From the IMG/VR virus record IMGVR_UViG_3300046692_000130, positions 30,595 through 94,594 of that record: 64,000 bases of DNA. One strand, given 5' to 3'. Both the position numbers and the translations under genes were made by a program. Source of the DNA: a virus. Shown piece after piece: positions 16,769-23,833 of the stretch. Numbering within the stretch: the first letter of the stretch is position 1; each line of letters starts with the position of its first letter. The notes beneath the pieces were generated by a model. That model searched no databases. It was not told where the DNA came from and was given only the letters and a program-made list of their open reading frames with translations.

Positions 16769-17617
16769 ATGAATCGTAGATCGTTCCTTACATCGGCAGG
16801 TGCTACTGCAGCCTGTCTTGCGACTGCTGGCGGGTCTACCTCCCGCAAGCTATTTGCCCAAGATGTTGACCCCGGCCTCCTCAATGCTTGTGTCGATAAC
16901 AACGCAATTGCTGCGGCCAACATGTACTACAACTCTGCAGGGGCCGGTGACTTCTACGGACTCGCATGGGCGAACTCAACCCTCGCACAGCATTGCAGGG
17001 ATACCGGAGTTGATGCCGCCTTCAACCAAACAGCCTTATGGCTCTCACCGGGTCAACTCAACCCAAGCCAAGTCGATGTAGCAGGGGTCACGGCCAACAT
17101 ACAACGGTTCTGCCCTGATCTTCAGGTGTCAGATATGCAGGACATCTTCAATCGGCTCCCGACTGATCCCGACTCGATTGCTTCAGGTCTTGCAACCGTG
17201 CAACAGTATGGCCTTTCCTCGATGCTAGATTCCTCCGCTGCTGGTTATTATGCGAAGGCAGGCTACCTCTCAGGTAACGGCGAACCCACTCCTATTGCAT
17301 ACAAGGGAACTCGCACTCCCTCATATCCCCGCGTCATCAACAAGGTTCATCGTCCGCAGATGAAGCCACATCTCCAGAAAGCGATGTACGCCTTTCGTCC
17401 TTTCATGACGATTACTCCAGAAGGTGGCGCACCACCTCACAAGCCGTATACCTGTGAGAGCGATAACAGGATGCAAGCGGCGTTCGGTACGTTCACATTC
17501 ATGGTCACCATAGTCTGTATGGCTGGTTGGGTTACAGGGCTGGTATGTGGCCCGGTCTTCGGTATAATCTCAGGCGTCTGGCTGATCGGTCATATCGCAG
17601 TTTGTGGCGGCGTATAA
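16769..17617 (+). CDS. Tat-exported protein with C-terminal hydrophobic Gly/Cys segment
   Basis: 282 aa. Residues 1-33 are a twin-arginine signal: RRSFL followed by an Ala/Thr-rich core ending at LFAQ. The mature part has a few cysteines and no recognised catalytic motif. The last 45 residues are hydrophobic and rich in Gly, Cys and Trp (FTFMVTIVCMAGWVTGLVCG and on), probably one or two membrane helices or a small bacteriocin-like hydrophobic domain. It sits beside the attachment region with a possible promoter of its own, typical of lysogenic-conversion genes. Function not recognised. Confidence 0.65.
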   Translation: MNRRSFLTSAGATAACLATAGGSTSRKLFAQDVDPGLLNACVDNNAIAAANMYYNSAGAGDFYGLAWANSTLAQHCRDTGVDAAFNQTALWLSPGQLNPSQVDVAGVTANIQRFCPDLQVSDMQDIFNRLPTDPDSIASGLATVQQYGLSSMLDSSAAGYYAKAGYLSGNGEPTPIAYKGTRTPSYPRVINKVHRPQMKPHLQKAMYAFRPFMTITPEGGAPPHKPYTCESDNRMQAAFGTFTFMVTIVCMAGWVTGLVCGPVFGIISGVWLIGHIAVCGGV

Positions 17618-17626
17618 GGAGAGTCT

Positions 17627-17845
17627 ATGGTCACTTTAGCGAACTTCGTAGCGCATCACGCTTTCTGGGTCAATGTGTGCATGGTCACGTTGATCATTGC
17701 CAATACCATCGGGATAACTCTGTACAAGAAGAGGCACTCCAACCAACTGCCACAGGGGAAGACAAAGGCCATCCTCATCATTGGATATGGCCTCGCTGCC
17801 GTCTTCGGTTGCTTTGTTGTAGGTGTCCTGTCGGCGCGCGGCTGA
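17627..17845 (+). CDS. Small two-helix membrane protein
   Basis: 72 aa, ATG 17627 with AAGGAG five to six bases upstream. Two membrane segments, about residues 13-32 (FWVNVCMVTLIIANTIGITL) and 48-68 (AILIIGYGLAAVFGCFVVG), flank a short basic loop. It lies 9 bases after the Tat-protein gene, so the two are co-transcribed and probably act together. It could be an immunity or anchoring partner, an inference from arrangement only. Confidence 0.6.
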   Translation: MVTLANFVAHHAFWVNVCMVTLIIANTIGITLYKKRHSNQLPQGKTKAILIIGYGLAAVFGCFVVGVLSARG

Positions 17846-17861
17846 TTTCAGGCAAGAAAAT

Positions 17862-17892
17862 GCCCCTTAGGATTGATCTCCTAAGGGGCTAA
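17862..17892. terminator. Bidirectional terminator between converging blocks
   Basis: A perfect 11-bp stem (17862-17872 with 17879-17889), 6-base loop, AAAA on the left and TAATTT on the right. It separates the rightward block ending at 17,845 from the leftward block ending at 17,918. Confidence 0.8.
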
Positions 17893-17917
17893 TTTGCGGT
17901 TATGTTTTGTGTGGAAT

Positions 17918-18127
17918 CTAGCCGACTTCTTCTCCCTCGTAAGCTCCCGGCAATACGGTGAACAAGTTCAGTCCCTTTTCTTTACGTTCAGCGTTAGCCT
18001 TAGTGACGCACGGCTCACAAACAGGTTGTCTCGTGCCGTCGATGCGAAGAGAAGGTACCAGATCAGGGTTGTAGTTGAAGACCTTACCACAGAGGACGCA
18101 GGGCGACATACAAGTCATGTACCCCAT
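17918..18127 (-). CDS. Small zinc-ribbon protein
   Basis: 69 aa from ATG 18127, two bases after the stop of the next upstream gene. CVLCGK and, about 25 residues later, CEPCV form two CxxC knuckles, a single structural zinc site. The Lys/Glu-rich C-terminal part is probably helical. It is the last gene of the leftward block, before the bidirectional terminator. Such proteins often bind nucleic acid or a host protein; the target is not evident. Confidence 0.6.
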   Translation of the reverse strand: MGYMTCMSPCVLCGKVFNYNPDLVPSLRIDGTRQPVCEPCVTKANAERKEKGLNLFTVLPGAYEGEEVG

Positions 18128-18129
18128 GG

Positions 18130-18384
18130 CTACGCCGCTACCTTCATCTGCTTTGAGATCCTGATGTGATCGCTGCCTCGTAACCAGTTCTCGCGAACGT
18201 CGCCGTTGGTGACCGTCTTGCCGTCTACCACGAGGTAGGTATCTCCGTCTGGGCCAAGAGAGTTGAGCCAGTCGGCGGTCGTCACGCCACTGCAGAAGCC
18301 CTTGTTCGCCCAGCGCGTTTGGCAACCGCCGCTACCGTTGACACCCTGCCCATCGTGTACAGCTTCGACCATGGTTGTCTTCAT
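18130..18384 (-). CDS. Small unknown protein with WLRGxxHIRIS tail
   Basis: 84 aa; ATGA overlap with hicB upstream. The N-terminal half is Gly/Cys-bearing (GSGGCQTRWANKGFC). The C-terminus ends NWLRGSDHIRIS plus a short basic tail. The same motif closes the 86-aa protein at 60,152-60,412, so the two are probably paralogues. No known function. It is co-transcribed with hicAB. Confidence 0.5.
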   Translation of the reverse strand: MKTTMVEAVHDGQGVNGSGGCQTRWANKGFCSGVTTADWLNSLGPDGDTYLVVDGKTVTNGDVRENWLRGSDHIRISKQMKVAA

Positions 18385-18599
18385 GCCGCCACCTCGATCA
18401 CTGATGCTTGAGACTTAGCTGCTGGGATCGGCTCACCGCTCCGCTTGGCTTCCTCGATCCAGATCTCGATTCCCTCACGCATGTTCTGCTGGGCCTCTTC
18501 CAGAGTCTCACCGCTGGCCACGACCACCGGAAGGTCTGGAACGTACCCGCCCCAACTTCCATCCGCAGCTTGCTCGAATACTGCCGTGTAGTTCGCCAT
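18381..18599 (-). CDS. hicB: HicB antitoxin
   Basis: 72 aa from ATG 18599. The segment YTAVFEQAADGSWGGYVPDLPVVVASGETLEEAQQNM is the HicB partial RNase-H-like fold that occupies the HicA active site. The C-terminal part is short (EVAA end) and no obvious DNA-binding HTH or ribbon-helix-helix is visible, so autoregulation by this protein is uncertain. The start overlaps the hicA stop by one base, giving the usual toxin-antitoxin coupling. Confidence 0.85.
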   Translation of the reverse strand: MANYTAVFEQAADGSWGGYVPDLPVVVASGETLEEAQQNMREGIEIWIEEAKRSGEPIPAAKSQASVIEVAA

Positions 18600-18787
18600 T
18601 ACCGTAACCCCGCTTGCTTCATGATACTGTTTGCCGTCCCGGGTGGCACGTCCGAACTTAGCTTGTGCGCGGCCACTACGACGATGCCCGACTTGGTCAC
18701 ATGCTTGTAGACCCGATGACTTCCCTTCGTGCGTTCTAACTGCCATCCATCCTCCTCCAAGAGCTTGATGATGTCACGGTATTTCAC
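18599..18787 (-). CDS. hicA: HicA mRNA interferase toxin
   Basis: 62 aa from GTG 18787. It has the dsRBD-like HicA fold pattern with the catalytic KGSHRVYKH motif (His about residue 23) and the later VVVAAHKLSSDVPPGTANSIMKQAG. HicA cleaves mRNA independently of ribosomes and is held inactive by HicB. A member of the shared promoter family lies upstream (18,817-18,845). On a temperate phage the pair may stabilise the prophage or block competing phages. Confidence 0.88.
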   Translation of the reverse strand: MKYRDIIKLLEEDGWQLERTKGSHRVYKHVTKSGIVVVAAHKLSSDVPPGTANSIMKQAGLR

Positions 18788-18816
18788 TTGGTGTCCCTCA
18801 CTGGCTTACATCCATT

Positions 18817-18845
18817 ACTCTACGGAACCATGTGGCAGAAGTCAA
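18817..18845 (-). promoter_or_regulatory. hicAB promoter
   Basis: TTGACT (18845-18840), 17 bp, TAGAGT (18822-18817). The word GGATGTAAG follows three to four bases after the -10, as in other members. Upstream is AGCGTAACAAGCAAAATAA, the shared A-rich element. Confidence 0.8.
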
Positions 18846-18905
18846 CAATTATTTTGCTTGTTACGCTAATTTTCTTTCTTGTCTGCATGTCTGCACAAAC
18901 ACAAA

Positions 18906-18927
18906 CGCCCCGGTCAAAGCCGAGGCG
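18906..18927 (-). terminator. Terminator of the 18,952-19,659 gene
   Basis: 8-bp stem CGCCTCGG/CCGGGGCG (one G-U pair) with a 6-base loop, followed on the - strand by TTTGTGTTTG. Confidence 0.75.
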
Positions 18928-18951
18928 AATGCGAGAGGGACTGACGAAGGT

Positions 18952-19659
18952 TTACGCTACATTCTTCCAACGTGGGCTGTAGCGACCGTAGAGCTTCTTG
19001 CGACCGGCTGGGCCAAGCTTACGCAGGGCGACGATGTTCTTCACGATCTCGGCCCGTTCGAATGAATCCTTACGACCGCCGTCCAAGTAACGAGCGATCT
19101 GGTCGTCGAGGATCCCGGCGAACTCCGTAGGACGAACATAGTGAACAGCATCGAGCAACCAGCCATGGCGGCGATTGACTTCGGCCTTGACAACCTTGTT
19201 CCGCGCCACAGAGCAGCTAGGGCAGAAGAGGCGTTCAGCTTTGTAGGCTGTGATAGCGGTGCCACACTCAGGGTTTGAGCAGACGGCAAGGTTGACGCCA
19301 AGCTGGCGAAGGATATCCAGATCGATCTTCCATGCTGAGTCGCCCATAGCTACCGACTTGAAGACGTTGTAGCAGCGGTTCTGCAGAGAGTGGGTAGCAG
19401 CCTTACCGGCGTTCTGCTTGGTGTCGTACTTGCTGATGGGCATACCGCCCCAGAGAGCGATGAAGTTATCCTCGACCACAACCCCGGGCAGAGAGACGGA
19501 GAACCATTCAGGGTGCTTGTCGCTGAAGGACACATACACCGGGTACTCACCGGCCTCGACCTCGACGTCCTGCCACCATGCAGCGCACTCGTAGCTGGCG
19601 TTGCGGAAGATTGCCTTCTCAGAAACCTTGAATGTGCCGACCTGAATGCTCTGGTTCAT
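18952..19659 (-). CDS. Unknown zinc-binding protein, 235 aa
   Basis: Residues 1-115 are beta-rich with many a Trp and Phe (ASYECAAWWQDVEVEAGEYPVYVSF). A four-cysteine site follows at about 128-152: CSNPEC then CPSCS. The C-terminal 80 residues are helical and basic (GRKKLYGRYSPRW). It has its own terminator. I do not recognise the family. The zinc site and basic C-terminus would suit nucleic-acid binding. Confidence 0.55.
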   Translation of the reverse strand: MNQSIQVGTFKVSEKAIFRNASYECAAWWQDVEVEAGEYPVYVSFSDKHPEWFSVSLPGVVVEDNFIALWGGMPISKYDTKQNAGKAATHSLQNRCYNVFKSVAMGDSAWKIDLDILRQLGVNLAVCSNPECGTAITAYKAERLFCPSCSVARNKVVKAEVNRRHGWLLDAVHYVRPTEFAGILDDQIARYLDGGRKDSFERAEIVKNIVALRKLGPAGRKKLYGRYSPRWKNVA

Positions 19660-19698
19660 TGCCTTATCCCCTTAGAAATAGTGTACTCAATCCTGCGT

Positions 19699-19953
19699 TT
19701 ACTTGATCAACGCCTCGACTGCCTCAACATCGACGGCCCAAGTTGTCTGCGTCCAAGTTCCTGAATCTGTGGTTACGTCGCCATGGACTATGACGATGCC
19801 CTTCTGTGCGAGTGACGACATCACACCTGCTAGTTGTCTCGGGTGTTCGACCGCCCCACGGCACTCCTGCACCAAGCCGAAGTCGTGGCCGTTGCCCTTG
19901 CTGCTCTTGAACAGCGCTACCAGAACCTTCTTCTCCATCGGTGTGATCGTCAT
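19699..19953 (-). CDS. Small winged-helix DNA-binding protein
   Basis: 84 aa, ATG 19953, preceded by GGAGATTACGAG. EKKVLVALFKSSKGNGHDFGLVQEC, then QLAGVMSSLAQKGIVIVHG and a beta hairpin with WTQTTWAVD, fits a MarR/phage-type winged helix. It is likely a regulator. It is transcribed from a family promoter 25 bases upstream, together with the 235-aa protein. Confidence 0.55.
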   Translation of the reverse strand: MTITPMEKKVLVALFKSSKGNGHDFGLVQECRGAVEHPRQLAGVMSSLAQKGIVIVHGDVTTDSGTWTQTTWAVDVEAVEALIK

Positions 19954-19977
19954 CTCGTAATCTCCTTTACATTTTCT

Positions 19978-20006
19978 AAGTTACAGAGGGATTCGGATCG
20001 TGTCAA
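19978..20006 (-). promoter_or_regulatory. Leftward family promoter
   Basis: TTGACA (20006-20001), 17 bp, TAACTT (19983-19978), followed by AATGTAA. Upstream to 20024 is AAGCATAAAAACTA, the conserved A-rich element. Confidence 0.8.
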
Positions 20007-20051
20007 TAGTTTTTATGCTTGTTTCTATAATTTTCTTTCTGACGCACAAAA

Positions 20052-20071
20052 GCCCCAGCCGAAGCCGGGGC
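20052..20071 (-). terminator. thyX terminator
   Basis: GCCCCGGC-TTCG-GCTGGGGC on the - strand, then TTTTGTG. 8-bp stem (one G-U) capped by a UUCG loop, 18 bases after the thyX stop. Confidence 0.88.
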
Positions 20072-20089
20072 AAATGTTGGGAGATGGGT

Positions 20090-20995
20090 TTAGCGCTGGG
20101 GATCCCCACCAGACTCGTGCCTGAAGTACTTGCGATACTGCTTCCAGCCACGGAAGTTCCCGATGTAGTCGGAGTCGACCATGGCCTCGGCCTGATGCTC
20201 AAACGGCGAAGCATGGATCGGCGCGGACTGAGACAGGCGCTGGCACAGGGCGAAGTCATCCTCGTACTTGGACAGCTTGTCAGATCCCACCAGTGTGTAC
20301 GAGGTACGGGCGCAACGTGCCGCCGAGACCGACCGTGCCTGATGCAGTGACAGCTTATCGACTTCATCGCTGGTCAGGAAGGGCAGATGCCACTCTCCCG
20401 GCTTCAGGATCTGATACTTCCACTTGCCGCCGTAGCCGAGACGGGCATGCATATCGAAGCCGTCCATGGTGGCCAGCGTCCCTTTTGCAATGCGGATCTC
20501 ACGCTCCATCTGCTTTGCCAGTTCACGGAAGTGAGGCTCGGCGTCAGAGTGATTCCTGAGGAGCAGAAGGTTCTCGACTTCAGTCACGCTGAAGACCTGA
20601 CGCACCCACGAGTACGGCTCCAGATAACGCCCAGCAATGCCCTTGTGGACGCCCAGCTTGGTCAAGAGGTAGGCAAGGGCCACCGGCGCGTAACGGAAGC
20701 CCCTAATGAGCGCTAATGCAGTCTTACGACGCCATCCGTCAAGCTCTGCCCCCGGGTTCATACCCTTCTGATTCTGGCCGATGAAGATCGGAATGTATGG
20801 ATCCTCGATCACGGCCTTGATCATCTTGGACGTCGGTATGGCCCGAGTGCTAGACGTGTTGCGCGAGGCAACCCGGTGCGTAAGAACCTCACCCAGCAGC
20901 GGTCGGGGATATGTCAGGACGAAGGTGTAGATCATGTCGCCGGTCGCACTGTTGCGCGAGGCGAGGTTGAGTTCTGCTTTGATTTGTGTGGTCAC
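20090..20995 (-). CDS. thyX: Flavin-dependent thymidylate synthase ThyX
   Basis: 301 aa from GTG 20995; an upstream ATG would overlap the neighbouring gene. The ThyX signature is present as THRVASRNTSSTR (about residues 39-51), the motif that binds FAD and dUMP. Later GKWKYQILKPGEWHLPF and the C-terminal GNFRGWKQYRKYF fit the family. It converts dUMP to dTMP using methylene-tetrahydrofolate, FAD and NADPH. It belongs with the ribonucleotide reductase and dNMP kinase genes in nucleotide supply. Confidence 0.92.
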   Translation of the reverse strand: MTTQIKAELNLASRNSATGDMIYTFVLTYPRPLLGEVLTHRVASRNTSSTRAIPTSKMIKAVIEDPYIPIFIGQNQKGMNPGAELDGWRRKTALALIRGFRYAPVALAYLLTKLGVHKGIAGRYLEPYSWVRQVFSVTEVENLLLLRNHSDAEPHFRELAKQMEREIRIAKGTLATMDGFDMHARLGYGGKWKYQILKPGEWHLPFLTSDEVDKLSLHQARSVSAARCARTSYTLVGSDKLSKYEDDFALCQRLSQSAPIHASPFEHQAEAMVDSDYIGNFRGWKQYRKYFRHESGGDPQR

Positions 20996-21008
20996 TGAAT
21001 GCTTTCTG

Positions 21009-21197
21009 TTAGAGGTATGTGAGATCGAGCGGGTGGCAAGGGACGGAGTGCTTGGTGCCATCGAACTTCACGTAGACGTAGTGGTCGTAACTTCGTCGAC
21101 GGGCGATGATGCCAGACATCTTTCCATTGGGGCCGATGACACGCTGTCCCGGGACTGGGTTGACGCCGTAGTGTTGCTTCACGTACTCGTATGCCAT
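21009..21197 (-). CDS. Small SH3-like unknown protein, 62 aa
   Basis: ATG 21197. The sequence is strand-rich: VNPVPGQRVIGPNGKMSGIIARRR then YDHYVYVKFDGTKHSVPCHPLDL, which looks like an SH3/KOW-type barrel common among small phage proteins. It ends 13 bases before the thyX start and is probably in the same transcript. No specific function. Confidence 0.5.
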   Translation of the reverse strand: MAYEYVKQHYGVNPVPGQRVIGPNGKMSGIIARRRSYDHYVYVKFDGTKHSVPCHPLDLTYL

Positions 21198-21200
21198 CGT

Positions 21201-21776
21201 CTATTGCCCATAGGCTGGCGCACAGGCGCTGGCAGCTTCGTAAGGATCGATCTCAGGCTTGTAGTGGTGAAGGATGTCACCAAGGTCGCAGTCGCTAATT
21301 GCCCAGCCTCTTGACGTGAACTTCAGCGCACGGCGCAAAGGACACAAGGTGCCACGATCCTTCTCGGCCTTCCTGAAGGTGAGCGTCTTGGTCGCGCAGT
21401 CGGTGTAGAAGCCTTCGAGGCAAAGACCGACGAAGCTCTCAGTCGCCTTGTCCCAGTGGATCTCCGCGCAACTCATGAGGTAGTCGAAAGACTTGATCAG
21501 ATCGAGACCGTCGATGAATGGCTTGTAGTAGACGTACTGGACGATGAGTCCGTTGAGATTGATTGTGAAGGAGAGGAAAGTCTTCTTGATCAGACTCCCA
21601 TGACTGGCATCTAGGGCAAGTCGCGCAGCTTGCTCCTCAGAGTGGCAGAAGATATCGATGTCTCGAATCTGCTCACCAGTGACTATGCTTCGTATCGCGC
21701 CACCGGCCAGTACGACGTCATCTTCTTTCATCTGTTGTAGAACGATCTCAGGTAGCGACCCAAGAACGATCTTCAT
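21201..21776 (-). CDS. Nucleotidyltransferase-like protein (pol-beta head fold)
   Basis: 191 aa, ATG 21776. LAGGAIRSIVTGEQIRDIDIFC (about residues 23-44) carries the GG and DxD motifs of the polymerase-beta-type nucleotidyltransferase head, as in CCA-adding enzymes and small phage homologues. The rest is too short for a full tRNA nucleotidyltransferase. It may add nucleotides to RNA or a small molecule. A second nucleotidyltransferase-like protein is at 49,511-50,476. Confidence 0.6.
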   Translation of the reverse strand: MKIVLGSLPEIVLQQMKEDDVVLAGGAIRSIVTGEQIRDIDIFCHSEEQAARLALDASHGSLIKKTFLSFTINLNGLIVQYVYYKPFIDGLDLIKSFDYLMSCAEIHWDKATESFVGLCLEGFYTDCATKTLTFRKAEKDRGTLCPLRRALKFTSRGWAISDCDLGDILHHYKPEIDPYEAASACAPAYGQ

Positions 21777-21783
21777 TGTGGTT

Positions 21784-22119
21784 TCAGTTAGCTGTGGAAC
21801 GGCAGTAATCCTTTCTGGTTGGTTGATAGCTCACGACGCCAAGACCATGGATGCCGAGATCCCGGGCGACCGCAGGAGTCATGTCGAGCACACGCCCATG
21901 GATGAACGGGCCTCGATCAGTGATCACTGCATACGTGCGCTGATGATTGATGGTGTTGTCGATCTGGATGCAAGTGCCAAGCGCATAACGCCGACTCGCT
22001 ACGCTATGGGCAGATGGGTTGTAACGATTCCCATTCGCCATGCGATGACCTACAAAGTGTGTGCTGTAGATTGACGCGATCCCTAACACAGCAACTGCTA
22101 CGGCTCTGTGCCTAAGCAA
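21784..22119 (-). CDS. RlpA-like double-psi beta-barrel protein with membrane anchor
   Basis: 111 aa from TTG 22119. Residues 5-22 are hydrophobic (signal or anchor). Residues 28-98 form the RlpA barrel: NGNRYNPSAHSVASRRYALGTCIQI and AVITDRGPFIHGRVLDMTPAVARDLG. RlpA cleaves naked glycan strands or binds peptidoglycan. Lying in the same stretch as the lysozyme, it is probably an envelope/lysis accessory. The terminal tail after the barrel is short. Confidence 0.75.
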   Translation of the reverse strand: MLRHRAVAVAVLGIASIYSTHFVGHRMANGNRYNPSAHSVASRRYALGTCIQIDNTINHQRTYAVITDRGPFIHGRVLDMTPAVARDLGIHGLGVVSYQPTRKDYCRSTAN

Positions 22120-22435
22120 ATGCCAGCGTTCCTTCTAGGAAGGTTGAGCGTGTATCGCGCTTGAGCGGTGCGTCATACCGGTGAACAAAGATCTTGGCTG
22201 CATGTTGCGCTTCTTCAACGATCTCTTCATCAGTGAACTTGATTCCAAGACTACGCTCGACGTACATCAACTCTTCAGTTGAGTGGAGCACTTCACCGTT
22301 CTGCCATAGAGCTACACGTAGCGAACCATGAGGGCTACGCAGGGACTCCATCGCAGCACGAAGAGCGTCGACGTAATTTTCATCGAATGACTGAGAGCAA
22401 CCAGTCTCATCAACAAGAACGATATCTTCAAGCAT
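22112..22435 (-). CDS. Unknown acidic protein, 107 aa
   Basis: ATG 22435 with GAAGGAA upstream; a longer frame upstream is less likely. The N-terminal part (MLEDIVLVDETGCSQSFDEN) and SLRVALWQNGEVLHSTEEL look like a small alpha/beta fold. No membrane segment or metal motif. It overlaps its neighbours by a few bases, so it is part of the same operon. Confidence 0.5.
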   Translation of the reverse strand: MLEDIVLVDETGCSQSFDENYVDALRAAMESLRSPHGSLRVALWQNGEVLHSTEELMYVERSLGIKFTDEEIVEEAQHAAKIFVHRYDAPLKRDTRSTFLEGTLAFA

Positions 22436-22661
22436 GTTCCTTCTCTTTCTTGGTTTCGGATTTTTCTTCGTAGAGTAGTGCTGGCTTGTCGTCGAAGTAC
22501 CACCAGACCATGAATGCTGCAGCATATTGCAAGTAGACCCTCGGGCAGATCTCAGCCTTAGCTGCCTTCTCTAGTGCTGATGTAACGCGGTAACGCCAAT
22601 AGTCTTCGTGATTTCTACTAACCTGCTCGGGGATGAGTCGGGGTAAGGGCGAATCAATCAT
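22428..22661 (-). CDS. Unknown small protein, 77 aa
   Basis: ATG 22661. Trp/Tyr-rich middle (HEDYWRYRVTSALEKAAKAE; AAFMVWWYFDDK) and a very charged Lys/Glu C-terminus. Probably helical. Overlaps the next gene by 8 bases. No recognised family. Confidence 0.45.
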   Translation of the reverse strand: MIDSPLPRLIPEQVSRNHEDYWRYRVTSALEKAAKAEICPRVYLQYAAAFMVWWYFDDKPALLYEEKSETKKEKEHA

Positions 22662-22672
22662 TAGCGGTTCAC

Positions 22673-22807
22673 TTACTCCTCGATCAGTTCAGCGGCTTCG
22701 TTGCACTCGGGGTGACTACATAGCACGATGTCTTCAGGATCAACATCGGGCCTATTGATCACCCGTTCGGTCTCGTGGCCCTCAGGACACTCATAAATTG
22801 CCAGCAC
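22673..22807 (-). CDS. Tiny cysteine-containing protein, 44 aa
   Basis: GTG 22807 with GTGAGGAA just upstream. The product has YECPEGHET near the start and LCSHPEC near the end, a probable zinc ribbon with Cys/His ligands. It overlaps the coiled-coil gene upstream by 17 bases and ends 12 bases before the 77-aa gene. Confidence 0.5.
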   Translation of the reverse strand: MLAIYECPEGHETERVINRPDVDPEDIVLCSHPECNEAAELIEE

Positions 22808-23084
22808 GGTTCCTCACCTTCTTGACACGTTGCAATGCTGATTCACGCTGCTCCAGACGACGTTGTAGCTGGTTATTCCTATCAGCCATACGTTGTAGCG
22901 CACAGGTCTTGCACTCGTTGTAGTATCCGAAGTCCATTTGCAGGAGGTGGATTGTGCAGTACCCGTTGCGTCGAAGCACCTTGAGATCGGCGCGCTGCTG
23001 TAGCCGTCTCTCGATGCGTTCAATCAAGCGGTTGGACAATACCAGCCCGACAATGGCAGAGATGATAAGAAGGCAACCAGTCAC
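22791..23084 (-). CDS. Membrane-anchored coiled-coil protein, spanin-like
   Basis: 97 aa. Residues 3-19 form a hydrophobic anchor (GCLLIISAIVGLVLSN). A long charged helix follows (RLIERIERRLQQRADL, RMADRNNQLQRRLEQRESALQRV), interrupted by a Cys/His segment (CTIHLLQMDFGYYNECKTC). The gene overlaps the lysozyme gene by four bases. Gene order lysozyme then anchored coiled coil matches endolysin/Rz arrangements, so an inner-membrane spanin role is plausible. The Cys/His insert is atypical for Rz. Confidence 0.5.
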   Translation of the reverse strand: MTGCLLIISAIVGLVLSNRLIERIERRLQQRADLKVLRRNGYCTIHLLQMDFGYYNECKTCALQRMADRNNQLQRRLEQRESALQRVKKVRNRAGNL

Positions 23085-23611
23085 AGTAGATCCTGAGTCC
23101 TTTCTGGGTAGTCGCGCTGCACACTTGCGCCTTCCTTGATCAAGCGGACAACGTCAAAGGCACGAGTCTTGACCTCACGGAACCATGCACTGTTGGTGAA
23201 CTGGGCAGCGGCCACGTTGTAGTTCTCTGCTTGGAGGGCAGCAATCGCCTTGTAGAAACCAGCGAACTTGGTAGCACCCATGTTGAAGACCATGTCGATC
23301 ACGGCAGCGCGCACAGGATCTGGGAGATGGTCAAAGTTCGAAACAGCGCCACGAGCACCTTTGATTGCGTCGGCCAGACTGGCTTGGAACAACGTGTCGA
23401 TTTGTGCGTCGTTGAGTGGAAGGTGACCACTGAGTACCCACTTGTATGTAAGGCCCAGTGCTTCGATCTTCTGCTGCGCGCCATCAGCCTTGAGATTGAA
23501 GCCGATGCCGATAGTGGGAATGCCCTTGGAGTCGAGATACATTGAAGACCGTCTGCCCTCGTGCTTTGCAATAAGGTCTTCTACAAACTTGGCGAATTCT
23601 GCAGGGTTCAA
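23081..23611 (-). CDS. Endolysin, T4-type lysozyme (GH24)
   Basis: 176 aa, ATG 23611. Catalytic triad spacing of T4 lysozyme is kept: Glu18 (KHEGRR), Asp27 (MYLDSKG) and Thr33 (IPTIGIGFN). The C-terminal lobe has FDHLPDPVRAAVIDMVFNMG and WFREVKTRAFDVVRLI. It cuts the MurNAc-GlcNAc bonds of peptidoglycan. There is no signal peptide, so it needs a holin. It lies in the leftward, early-looking block rather than with the tail genes. Confidence 0.9.
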   Translation of the reverse strand: MNPAEFAKFVEDLIAKHEGRRSSMYLDSKGIPTIGIGFNLKADGAQQKIEALGLTYKWVLSGHLPLNDAQIDTLFQASLADAIKGARGAVSNFDHLPDPVRAAVIDMVFNMGATKFAGFYKAIAALQAENYNVAAAQFTNSAWFREVKTRAFDVVRLIKEGASVQRDYPERTQDLL

Positions 23612-23620
23612 CTTTGTCCT

Positions 23621-23833
23621 TTACGTAGTTAGTCGGAACAGGTTTTCGAGTTCCATGATTTGCATGTCGGCAGACATCTTGAGCGCCGGTTCGCGCCGTT
23701 CGATATTGACCTCTTCGTCAGCAATGAATGCGTTCGTAAGTCGGCAATGGTGGCAGAGCACACCGTCTGCCTCGGTCTCGATCAGGTCGTTAGCATCACC
23801 GCATGAGCGGCACCTGTATTCGGGCCAGAGCAC
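23621..23833 (-). CDS. Small zinc-ribbon protein, 70 aa
   Basis: TTG or downstream start; frame as given begins at 23833, overlapping the upstream stop. CRSCGD and CHHCR form a CxxC...CxxC zinc ribbon at about residues 8-30. The C-terminal half is helical and acidic. Function unknown; ends just before the lysozyme start. Confidence 0.55.
   Translation of the reverse strand: MLWPEYRCRSCGDANDLIETEADGVLCHHCRLTNAFIADEEVNIERREPALKMSADMQIMELENLFRLTT

Noticed and set aside
16412-17845. Phage/host boundary at the tRNA
   Set aside because: Clear phage genes continue on both sides, so the tRNA is not the end of the prophage unless the sequence is rearranged.
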